Source: CAZWVR01 sp964637235 (GTDB lineage: Bacteria > Bacteroidota > Bacteroidia > Bacteroidales > S143-33). From it: a DNA stretch of 12,414 bases. Shown piece after piece: positions 1 to 6,569 of this stretch. The stretch's first letter is position 1. The number at the start of each line of letters is the position of its first letter. Both the position numbers and the translations under genes were made by a program. The notes under the pieces were generated by a model. That model had not been told where the DNA came from and ran no database searches. It worked only from the letters and a program-made list of their open reading frames with translations. The stretch covers positions 1 through 12,414 of the forward strand of contig CAZWVR010000076.1 in NCBI GenBank assembly GCA_964637235.1. The letters run 5' to 3'.

Positions 1-105
1 GTTTTCAATAGGCTTACTTTTAGTTTTTTTAGTACAGGAAATTGATAATAACAAAAGTAAAAAAATAAAAAAGCCCAATGTTTTAAATCTTTTAAAACCT
101 TTCAT
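1..105 (-). CDS. N-terminal fragment of a lipoprotein, cut by the window edge
   Basis: Reading the minus strand from the ATG at 105-103 gives 35 open codons to the window edge. The product begins MKGFKRFKTLGFFIFLL and continues with a leucine-rich stretch to LSISC, then TKKTKSKPIEN. This is a classic lipoprotein signal peptide: basic N-region, hydrophobic core, and a lipobox ending in Cys24. Serine at the -3 position is looser than the Proteobacterial lipobox, but such lipoboxes are common in Bacteroidota. After the Cys the chain is Lys-rich, with no visible retention signal. A good Bacteroidota promoter lies just upstream on the same strand (134-165), which supports this start. The mature protein lies outside the window, so no function can be given. 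It is transcribed divergently from the gene at 381. Confidence 0.72.
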   Translation of the reverse strand, partial: MKGFKRFKTLGFFIFLLLLLSISCTKKTKSKPIEN

Positions 106-133
106 ATCACATTTTTTTAGTTTTAAACTTGCG

Positions 134-165
134 CAAAAATAGAGGAAAATATTGTTAAAAATCAA
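134..165 (-). promoter_or_regulatory. Bacteroidota-type promoter for the partial lipoprotein gene
   Basis: On the minus strand, TATTTTTG (plus-strand 141-134) matches the -7 consensus TAnnTTTG exactly. A TTG (165-163) lies 21 nt further upstream, in the -33 position. Transcription would start near 127-129 and give a leader of roughly 22-24 nt. The assignment rests on consensus and spacing only. Confidence 0.5.
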
Positions 166-332
166 TATAAAAAAATAAATTAACATTTTATAAGAAAAAG
201 TATCAGCAATAACCACAAAAATTATTTTAATCAATAATATAAAACTCCCGAGATCAATGTATTAATTTCAAAAAGAGAAAAATTAAAATTCTGCAAAGTT
301 TTCTATAAATACATAAAGTTTTTACTTAAATA

Positions 333-365
333 TTGACATTAAATGATTAAAATAAGTTATCTTTG
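333..365 (+). promoter_or_regulatory. Bacteroidota-type promoter for the T9SS-protein/TPR unit
   Basis: TATCTTTG at 358-365 fits the TAnnTTTG -7 element, and TTG at 333-335 stands 22 nt upstream as the -33 element. The ATG follows at 381, so a start site 5-7 nt after the -7 element leaves a leader of only about 10 nt. That is too short for a normal ribosome-binding site, and none is seen. Confidence 0.5.
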
Positions 366-380
366 TAAAAATCCATAAAA

Positions 381-2972
381 ATGAAAAAGTTCCTATTTGT
401 AATACTTCTGCTGACCTATTATACTGGATACGCAACTCATAATAGAGCAGGAAATATAGTTTACGAACATTTATATGGATATACTTACCGAGTGACAATA
501 TGGACATATACATACACTTTATCTCAGGCAGACCGCCCAAAATTATATATACAATGGGGAGATGGAACTGGCGACAGCATAGCCAGAGTGCAAAAATTAA
601 CTTTACCAGATTATTACTATGAAAATAAATATGTTGGAATACACACTTATCCAGGACCGGGAGTTTACGAAATAGTTATGGTTGACCCCAACAGAAATGA
701 AGGTGTGCTTAACATACCTAATTCTGTAAATACACCCTTCGGAATTAAAACGACACTGGTAATAAGTCCTTTCATTGATGGAGATAATTCTCCTGTGCTT
801 TTAAATCGTCCTATTGACAAAGCAGCTCTACATAAAATTTTCATTCATAATCCGGGAGCCTATGACCCAGACGGAGATTCCCTATCATATAAAATGGATA
901 CCTGCAGATATGTAAACGGAGATAAAATCCCCGGATTTCGCTTACCAGACGCAACTCACAGAATTTATGTGGACTCAATTACAGGAGATCTAATTTGGGA
1001 CACACCCGCACGGGTAGGTATATATAACGTAGCTATGAGAATTGAAGAATGGAGACATGGCGTAAAAATAGGTTATATTATCCGTGATATACAAATAGAA
1101 GTAGAAGACTCCGACAATAATCCTCCGCAAATTTCTACCGTAGATAACGTCTGCGTAGTTGTGGATTCTGTAATAGACTTCACTGTGACTGCAACAGATC
1201 CCGATAATGACTATATCACTTTGACCGCCGAAGGAGGTCCTTTTCAAGTAGATACTTTACCTGCTCAATTTAACCAAGCCACAGGACAAGGAACTGTCAC
1301 TTCGGAATTTATATGGCATACAAACTGCTTACATTTAAGACAAACTCCCTATCATGTTTCTTTCAAAGCAAAAGACGATAATCCAGAAGTCCAATTAGCT
1401 GACTTTAAAAATGTCTTTATAAAATTAATTGGTCCTCCTGTAAAAATAATCGACATAGAACCATCAAACTCAAATATATTTCTAAAATGGACAAAAGCAA
1501 AATGCCCAAACTCATCAGGTTATTTGATATACAGACGCAACTCACAAGAAAATTTCTCAATTGCACAATGTCAGCAAGGAATACCTGATACCTGGGGATA
1601 CACACTAATTGATACCATATATAATCCTAATGACACAACATACATAGACAAAGGTTTACCAAATGGATTTTATTATTGTTATAGAATAGTTCCCCTATAT
1701 ACTGACCACCATCTTAAAGGTGTTCCATCAAACAAAGCGTGCGTAGAACTTGTAGGAGGTATGCCGATATTTATAAAAGCCTCTGTTAGAACAACTGATA
1801 GCATTAACGGTTCAATAATTGTTAAATGGATAAAACCTCCTAAATTAGATACTATACAGCATACTGGTCCTTTCCGCTATCTACTTTATTATTCCAGAGA
1901 TTTATATGGAGAAAACTATCAAGGTCCTAAAATATTCAACGGCTTAAATAATACTTCTTACATTGATACGCCTTGTAATACCAAAAATAATCCTACAATT
2001 TATAAACTTATTTTGCAAGAATTCAACTCTCAGACCAACTCTTGGCAAAATATCGGAGACCCTACTTACGCTTCAACACCATTTTTAAATATAGCTTCCT
2101 CAGACAGACGCAATATCCTAACAATAGACCAAAATGTTCCATGGCAAACTCTAAAATACATTATTTACAGATTTAATCCACAAACAAATAACTATGACTC
2201 CATAGCAGAGACTTTAACTAATACTTATGTGGATAGGAACCTACATAATCTAACAAAATATTGCTATAAAGTAAAGACTGTTAGCCGATATACAGCCGAT
2301 AGCATGCCAAATCCTATTATCAACTACTCTCAAATTAACTGCGGGATACCTATTGATACTATACCTCCATGCTGTCCCAAATTCACTGTCCAAAGCGATT
2401 GCCAACAACAACGAAATATTATAAAATGGCATATGCCCGCAGATTCATGCTCAGAAGCCCTAAAAGAATATAAATTATATTACACAAATAATATTAACGA
2501 TGAACCATGGCTTTTAGAAACATTCTCTCCCGAAGATTCAATATATTACCACTATCCAGAAAATACATTAGCGGCATGTTATATTATGACAGCCGTAGAC
2601 TCCGCTGGTAATGAAGCTGTATGTAAAACTCAAAAACAATGTATTGATGTATGCAATTATTATAAATTACCTAATATTTTTACCCCCAATGGCGATGGCG
2701 TAAATGATGTATTCCATCCATACCCCTATCCACATAATTTTGTCGAAAAAGTAGATATGAAAATATTCAACAGATGGGGCAATCTCGTATATCAAACAGA
2801 CGACCCTGATATAAACTGGACAGGTATTGATATAAATACCGGTAAACCAGTCCCTGACGGTGTATATTACTACATATGCGATGTTTATGAATATAGACTT
2901 AATGGGCTACAACCTCGTAATATCAGCGGTTTTATCACTGTTTCAAGAAATGAAAATAATAAAAAACCATAA
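381..2972 (+). CDS. Large secreted protein with T9SS type-B (gliding-motility-associated) C-terminal sorting domain
   Basis: This 863-residue protein has a signal peptide (residues 1-18, MKKFLFVILLLTYYTGYA). The mature N-terminus, THNRAGNIVYEH, resembles the start of many Bacteroidota surface proteins of this class. A PKD-like segment follows (about 57-106; WGDGTGDS, HTYPGPGVYEI), then a cadherin-like segment with YDPDGDSLSY (161-170) and DPDND repeats. About four FN3-like beta domains come next (roughly 353-456, 461-568, 569-653, 664-758), with several cysteines that could form disulfides. Residues 763 to about 855 are the type-B sorting domain: LPNIFTPNGDGVNDVF, then IFNRWGNLVYQT, then PVPDGVYYYICDVY. 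That domain family (TIGR04131/CHU_C) directs export across the outer membrane by the type IX system. No catalytic domain is recognised, so an adhesive or structural surface role is likely. The TPR gene follows after 3 nt, in an apparent operon. Confidence 0.88.
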   Translation: MKKFLFVILLLTYYTGYATHNRAGNIVYEHLYGYTYRVTIWTYTYTLSQADRPKLYIQWGDGTGDSIARVQKLTLPDYYYENKYVGIHTYPGPGVYEIVMVDPNRNEGVLNIPNSVNTPFGIKTTLVISPFIDGDNSPVLLNRPIDKAALHKIFIHNPGAYDPDGDSLSYKMDTCRYVNGDKIPGFRLPDATHRIYVDSITGDLIWDTPARVGIYNVAMRIEEWRHGVKIGYIIRDIQIEVEDSDNNPPQISTVDNVCVVVDSVIDFTVTATDPDNDYITLTAEGGPFQVDTLPAQFNQATGQGTVTSEFIWHTNCLHLRQTPYHVSFKAKDDNPEVQLADFKNVFIKLIGPPVKIIDIEPSNSNIFLKWTKAKCPNSSGYLIYRRNSQENFSIAQCQQGIPDTWGYTLIDTIYNPNDTTYIDKGLPNGFYYCYRIVPLYTDHHLKGVPSNKACVELVGGMPIFIKASVRTTDSINGSIIVKWIKPPKLDTIQHTGPFRYLLYYSRDLYGENYQGPKIFNGLNNTSYIDTPCNTKNNPTIYKLILQEFNSQTNSWQNIGDPTYASTPFLNIASSDRRNILTIDQNVPWQTLKYIIYRFNPQTNNYDSIAETLTNTYVDRNLHNLTKYCYKVKTVSRYTADSMPNPIINYSQINCGIPIDTIPPCCPKFTVQSDCQQQRNIIKWHMPADSCSEALKEYKLYYTNNINDEPWLLETFSPEDSIYYHYPENTLAACYIMTAVDSAGNEAVCKTQKQCIDVCNYYKLPNIFTPNGDGVNDVFHPYPYPHNFVEKVDMKIFNRWGNLVYQTDDPDINWTGIDINTGKPVPDGVYYYICDVYEYRLNGLQPRNISGFITVSRNENNKKP

Positions 2973-2975
2973 ATT

Positions 2976-4199
2976 ATGAACAAATATCTACTACTCATAT
3001 TCTTATTACTATATCATACCTCTTTTGCACAAAAAGGTATTACATACTATTTTAAAGCAAAAGGAGCTGAAAAAAATAATAATATCTCCAAAGCTATTCA
3101 ATTTCTTGACTCTGCCATAAATATTGACAATAGCAATAAAACTTATCTATTCGAAAAAGCTGTAATACTCTATAAATCAAAACAATACAGAAAAACGAAA
3201 AATATTCTCTTTTTACTTTCTACAAAAAAATATTATCCTGCAAACTTATACTTAGCTAAAATATATGCATTAGAAAAAAATCCTGACAGTAGTATTTATT
3301 TTCTAAAAAAATACCTTTCTTATCACAGAAAAATTCCGCGAAATAAAATACGCCTCGATAGCGATTTAGCTCTCATTTCAAATACACCACAATGGCATAA
3401 ACTATGGAAACAAAAATGGTATTCTTCCTCAGATATAAAACTACAAGAAGCTGAATTTTACCTTGAAAATGAAAATTATATCCCTGCCTTTGAAATTACT
3501 AATGCACTAATCAATAAAAACAAAAAAAATTACAAAGCTTATTTCCTAAAAGGCAAAATTTTTATGAAACTACAAAATCCTAAAAACGCCATAAAAAATT
3601 TTACAAAAGCAATAAAAATTTATCCAAGCTATTACTTATATTACAATTGGCGCTCAGAAGCATATCAACAAATAAAGAAATATAAAAAAGCCATAAACGA
3701 TATTGAAAAATCTTTAAGACTAAATCCATATCAAATAGAGCTATATCCCAAAATTGCTTTACTTTATAGCTATACACGGCAATACGATAAAGCTATTTTT
3801 TACATAGAAAAATACTTAAAATTTTTTCCTACGGATTTAAACAGCTCCTTTTTAGCAGCACAAATCTATTTTGAAAATGGTGACTATTTAAAAACAATCA
3901 AACTATTAAACAAAATATACGATAAATACGAACCCAAAGCTAAATTATATTTTTTACGAGGAAAAGCTTATCTATATTCCAATGAATACGGTTTGGCAAT
4001 ATATGACCTTTCCCAAGCATTAGATTTAAATCCAAAACTAACAGAAGCATACGTCTATAAAGGTTTATGTTATTATAAACAAAAGAAAATAGATAAGGCT
4101 TGCGCTCAATGGCATAAAGCTATTGAACATAAGCAATATATGGCAAATAAATACTATTACCAAAATTGCGAAGAATATGAAAAGAAATTAACCCATTAA
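2976..4199 (+). CDS. Exported tetratricopeptide-repeat protein
   Basis: This 407-residue, lysine- and tyrosine-rich protein has a cleavable signal peptide (1-19, ending SFAQ), so it should be periplasmic or attached outside the inner membrane. Most of the rest is TPR helices with the usual spacing of A/G, Y/F, A and P. The clearest repeats are at about 24-52, 186-218, 220-252 (ending LRLNP), 254-286, 323-355 (ending LDLNP) and 357-388. Residues 129-150 (DSDLALISNTPQWHKLWKQK) break the repeat pattern and form an aromatic linker. No enzymatic domain is visible. TPR arrays bind other proteins, and the 3-nt gap from the T9SS cargo gene suggests they are co-expressed; a chaperone or surface-assembly role is inference. 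The last 12 bases overlap the convergent Crp/Fnr gene. Confidence 0.85.
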   Translation: MNKYLLLIFLLLYHTSFAQKGITYYFKAKGAEKNNNISKAIQFLDSAINIDNSNKTYLFEKAVILYKSKQYRKTKNILFLLSTKKYYPANLYLAKIYALEKNPDSSIYFLKKYLSYHRKIPRNKIRLDSDLALISNTPQWHKLWKQKWYSSSDIKLQEAEFYLENENYIPAFEITNALINKNKKNYKAYFLKGKIFMKLQNPKNAIKNFTKAIKIYPSYYLYYNWRSEAYQQIKKYKKAINDIEKSLRLNPYQIELYPKIALLYSYTRQYDKAIFYIEKYLKFFPTDLNSSFLAAQIYFENGDYLKTIKLLNKIYDKYEPKAKLYFLRGKAYLYSNEYGLAIYDLSQALDLNPKLTEAYVYKGLCYYKQKKIDKACAQWHKAIEHKQYMANKYYYQNCEEYEKKLTH

Positions 4200-4883
4200 A
4201 CTTATTTTCTCCAAAAGATCTCGTTGCTTTATAATAAAATGTTTGTCTTTAAAATCTATGATACCGCTATTTTTTAGTTCTCCAAGTAATCTAACTGCAT
4301 TTTCTAAAGATATTGAAGCCAATTCTGCCAATTCACGGCGGGTAAATGGCAATACAAAATTATCGGAATGATAAATACTATCAGCAAGGTATAATAAAAT
4401 ATCGGCAATGCGCCCACGAGAAGATTTTTGGTTAAAACTATTAAGACGGTCAAAAAGAACAGTAGCGCAATTGCTAATCTCTTTTATTACCCCCTGTGTA
4501 AAAGCTAAATTAGTCGTACTTAGCTTGCGAAGGAATTCGACTTCTATCATACACAACTGTGAATCCAATACAGCAGAAGCAGAAAAATTATAGATAGGTT
4601 TTTCTGAAAATATAGAATACAAACCTATAAATTCTCCGGGGGAAATAATTTTTATTATAGTATTTTTTTTGTTTCCCTCAACAAAGATTTTTCCCATGCC
4701 ATGGGTTAAATATAACGAATGAGTAATAGGCGTTCCCTGCTTAGCAAATCTTTCTCCTTTCTTATAATTAACAATAAAACAATATTTATGCAATTCTCTT
4801 ATAACTTCAGTTCCTACCTTTTTAAAAATACCAGATTTGTAGGGGCAATTGATACAATTTTTGGGTCGTTTAAATCTTGCCAT
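4188..4883 (-). CDS. Crp/Fnr-family transcription regulator
   Basis: This 231-residue protein has the Crp/Fnr layout. The cNMP-binding-like beta roll covers about 25-125 (KKGERFAKQGTP, then SPGEFIGLYSIF). A long dimerisation helix spans about 125-155. The C-terminal winged helix (about 157-225) contains FTRRELAELASISLENAVRLL, with a recognition helix keeping E194 and R198 at the FNR-type positions but V197 where E. coli FNR has serine. The sensory pocket lacks the Arg of cAMP-binding Crp. An N-terminal CxxC (C10, C13) is present, and C111 in SQLCMIE aligns with C122 of E. coli FNR (SMVCEIP); the equivalent of C29 is missing and C35 is the only nearby cysteine. It is the last gene of the operon, 1 nt after the SiaB-like gene. 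The effector is unknown. A divergent member of this family common in Bacteroidota is the safest call. Confidence 0.9.
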   Translation of the reverse strand: MARFKRPKNCINCPYKSGIFKKVGTEVIRELHKYCFIVNYKKGERFAKQGTPITHSLYLTHGMGKIFVEGNKKNTIIKIISPGEFIGLYSIFSEKPIYNFSASAVLDSQLCMIEVEFLRKLSTTNLAFTQGVIKEISNCATVLFDRLNSFNQKSSRGRIADILLYLADSIYHSDNFVLPFTRRELAELASISLENAVRLLGELKNSGIIDFKDKHFIIKQRDLLEKISLMG

Positions 4884-4884
4884 A

Positions 4885-5457
4885 TTAAAAGTTTGCCTTT
4901 AATTTTACTGTATCAACTTCAGCTTTAAGGACAAAATAATCATAATTTAAATTTACCGGGATAAATAAATATTCCAATTTACTTTTAGTTTTCCGAGCAA
5001 TATCTATAAAACCGAGACCTGCACCGCCACTTTCTCCAATCTTTCCTTCTTTTAGTTGTTTTTTATACATATCGCGTAATTGTTCTATTGATGAGGCATT
5101 AACTTTATCAATTATACTCTTTATCTTTTCAACGGAATTTTTGGTTGTGATATTGATAGTTATTATGTAATAAATCCCCTGTTTTTTGCCTATCATAAAA
5201 AGTCCTTTTTTGCCCTTATTATCAATAATTTCCTCTGTATGTCTTTGCATATTTTGCAACACTTCTACTATTGTATGATAAACTTTACGTTTTGTTTTTC
5301 TATCGTCATTATGTTCTATTTCTTCTTCTAATAAAGAAGCGAAAAATGTTGTAATTTTTTGCGTAAAATTCCCTATATATACTATATAAACACCATTTTC
5401 TATTAACTCATCATACATTGCAAGAATTGAACGCATAAAATGTTCGTCCAATTTCAT
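4885..5457 (-). CDS. SiaB-like GHKL protein kinase (DUF6272 family)
   Basis: This 190-residue cytosolic protein has no signal peptide or membrane segment. A helical N-terminus (1-50) precedes a GHKL ATP-binding half. The N-box helix (59-74, VYHTIVEVLQNMQRHT) has the E-x3-N pattern at E65 and N69 plus H73, and a glycine lid/G-box lies at 141-151 (GESGGAGLGFI). The central strand set contains GLFMIGKKQGIYYI. This matches the SiaB-family kinases annotated in Bacteroidota. In Pseudomonas, SiaB phosphorylates the partner protein SiaC and is opposed by the PP2C phosphatase SiaA, feeding the diguanylate cyclase SiaD. No SiaC (DUF1987), PP2C or GGDEF gene lies in this window, so its partner is unknown here. 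It starts 7 nt after the nuclease gene and ends 1 nt before the Crp/Fnr gene. An anti-sigma-factor-like role is the main alternative. Confidence 0.72.
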   Translation of the reverse strand: MKLDEHFMRSILAMYDELIENGVYIVYIGNFTQKITTFFASLLEEEIEHNDDRKTKRKVYHTIVEVLQNMQRHTEEIIDNKGKKGLFMIGKKQGIYYIITINITTKNSVEKIKSIIDKVNASSIEQLRDMYKKQLKEGKIGESGGAGLGFIDIARKTKSKLEYLFIPVNLNYDYFVLKAEVDTVKLKANF

Positions 5458-5464
5458 ATCTGAA

Positions 5465-6490
5465 TTATTTTACATTTTTAATTAAAAACAAATAAACTGG
5501 TAAATGATCGCTATAACCACCTATAAAAGTATTTCCCACAAAACTTCTATACGGATATCCCTTAAAACGCCCGCTTTTTTGGAGTAAAAATTTCTTATTA
5601 AAAATTCTCGCATCGTAATATTTATAGCTACTTTTATCTTTTCCAAGTAAGCCATAGGATAACATAAATTGATCAAATAAATCCCACACATCGTTATAAG
5701 CCAATGTACCAATGCCTTTTTTATATTTTTTCTCCATAGGATTAAATAACAAATCAGGCTTTATTTTTCTGGGTTTATCTACTGTTCTCATTACTTGCTT
5801 AACACTGGGATCAGTAGGATCGTCATTAAGGTCTCCCATTATAATTATTTTAGCATTTGGATCTATTTTAAGAATGGAGTCAACATGGGCACGAATTATT
5901 TTAGCAACAAAGATTCTAAGTGGTTCGCTCCGTTCTTTACCTCCCCAACGAGAAGGCCAATGTGTGACAAAAAAATGAATTTCATCACCGTCTAATTTTC
6001 CCTTAACATATAAAATATCTCGCGTTTTATCATTTATAGGTAAATGAACAGGAATTTTCTCAGTATATTCAGGTCGAAAAAAACGAGGATTATATAAAAG
6101 AGCCACGTCTATGCCTCGTTCATCAGGTGAATCGTAGTGAATAATTTGATAATGTCTATCTGCTATTGCCGGCTGTTTGACTAAATCCTCCAATACTGAA
6201 CGATTTTCTACTTCTGCTACTCCCATAACTACTGGTCCCACTGGTACTAATTCTGTGCCCAACTGTGAAATTACTTCTGCCAGATGTTTAAGTTTATGAT
6301 AATATTTTTGAGTATTCCAATGTTTAGCTCCTTGGGGAGTAAATTCTTCATCTCTAACACCGGGCTCATCTATTGTATCAAATAAATTTTCAAGATTATA
6401 AAATGCTATACAGCTAATTTTATACTTTTTCTGAGAAAAACCTTGAAAAACCGTAAAAAATAAAAAAAACGCTAATAAAATCTTTTTCAT
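5465..6490 (-). CDS. Secreted endonuclease/exonuclease/phosphatase-family hydrolase
   Basis: This 341-residue protein has a signal peptide (1-19, ending FQGFS) and a single EEP (DNase I-like) domain spanning nearly all the mature chain. The EEP signature residues appear in order: FYNLENLF (30-37), GVAEVEN (90-96, metal-binding glutamate), DERGIDVALLY (123-133), VTHWPSRWGG (175-184, catalytic-type His177), MGDLNDDP (218-225, D220/N222) and GGYSDHLPV (324-332, D328/H329). All the catalytic positions look intact, so it should be an active metal-dependent phosphodiesterase. DNA, RNA or another phosphodiester cannot be distinguished by eye. It belongs to the Bacteroidota EEP subgroup with the FYNLENLFD start. 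It leads the minus-strand operon with the SiaB-like kinase and Crp/Fnr genes, and is divergent from the TonB receptor across 79 bp. Confidence 0.9.
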   Translation of the reverse strand: MKKILLAFFLFFTVFQGFSQKKYKISCIAFYNLENLFDTIDEPGVRDEEFTPQGAKHWNTQKYYHKLKHLAEVISQLGTELVPVGPVVMGVAEVENRSVLEDLVKQPAIADRHYQIIHYDSPDERGIDVALLYNPRFFRPEYTEKIPVHLPINDKTRDILYVKGKLDGDEIHFFVTHWPSRWGGKERSEPLRIFVAKIIRAHVDSILKIDPNAKIIIMGDLNDDPTDPSVKQVMRTVDKPRKIKPDLLFNPMEKKYKKGIGTLAYNDVWDLFDQFMLSYGLLGKDKSSYKYYDARIFNKKFLLQKSGRFKGYPYRSFVGNTFIGGYSDHLPVYLFLIKNVK

Positions 6491-6503
6491 TTGTTATTTT
6501 TTT

Positions 6504-6511
6504 TATTTTTG
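6504..6511 (+). promoter_or_regulatory. Putative -7 element for the TonB receptor gene
   Basis: TATTTTTG matches the -7 consensus, but no TTG is seen 19-23 nt upstream, so only half a promoter is supported. If used, the leader would be about 53 nt. It faces the minus-strand -7 element at 6537-6544. Confidence 0.25.
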
Positions 6512-6536
6512 AACTCTACAAAAAACTTCATTAGTG

Positions 6537-6568
6537 CAAATATAAAATTTAAACATAAAAAAAACTAA
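6537..6568 (-). promoter_or_regulatory. Putative promoter of the nuclease-kinase-Crp/Fnr operon
   Basis: On the minus strand, TATATTTG (plus 6544-6537) is an exact TAnnTTTG -7 element. A weaker -33 candidate, TTAG (6568-6565), stands 20 nt upstream. Transcription would begin around 6530-6532, giving a leader of about 40 nt before the start at 6490. The -33 mismatch lowers confidence, and an activator such as the operon's own Crp/Fnr protein could compensate. Confidence 0.4.
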
Positions 6569-6569
6569 T

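Noticed and set aside
106..332. Small gene or RNA in the divergent region
   Set aside because: The region is AT-rich with stops in all frames and no stable hairpin; only the two promoters are supported.
322..540. Minus-strand 72-codon ORF
   Set aside because: It overlaps the signal peptide and promoter of the strongly supported gene at 381 and shows no domain or plausible start context.
5712..5995. Plus-strand ORFs antisense to the nuclease gene
   Set aside because: They are shadows of conserved EEP motifs on the other strand; the composition is not protein-like.
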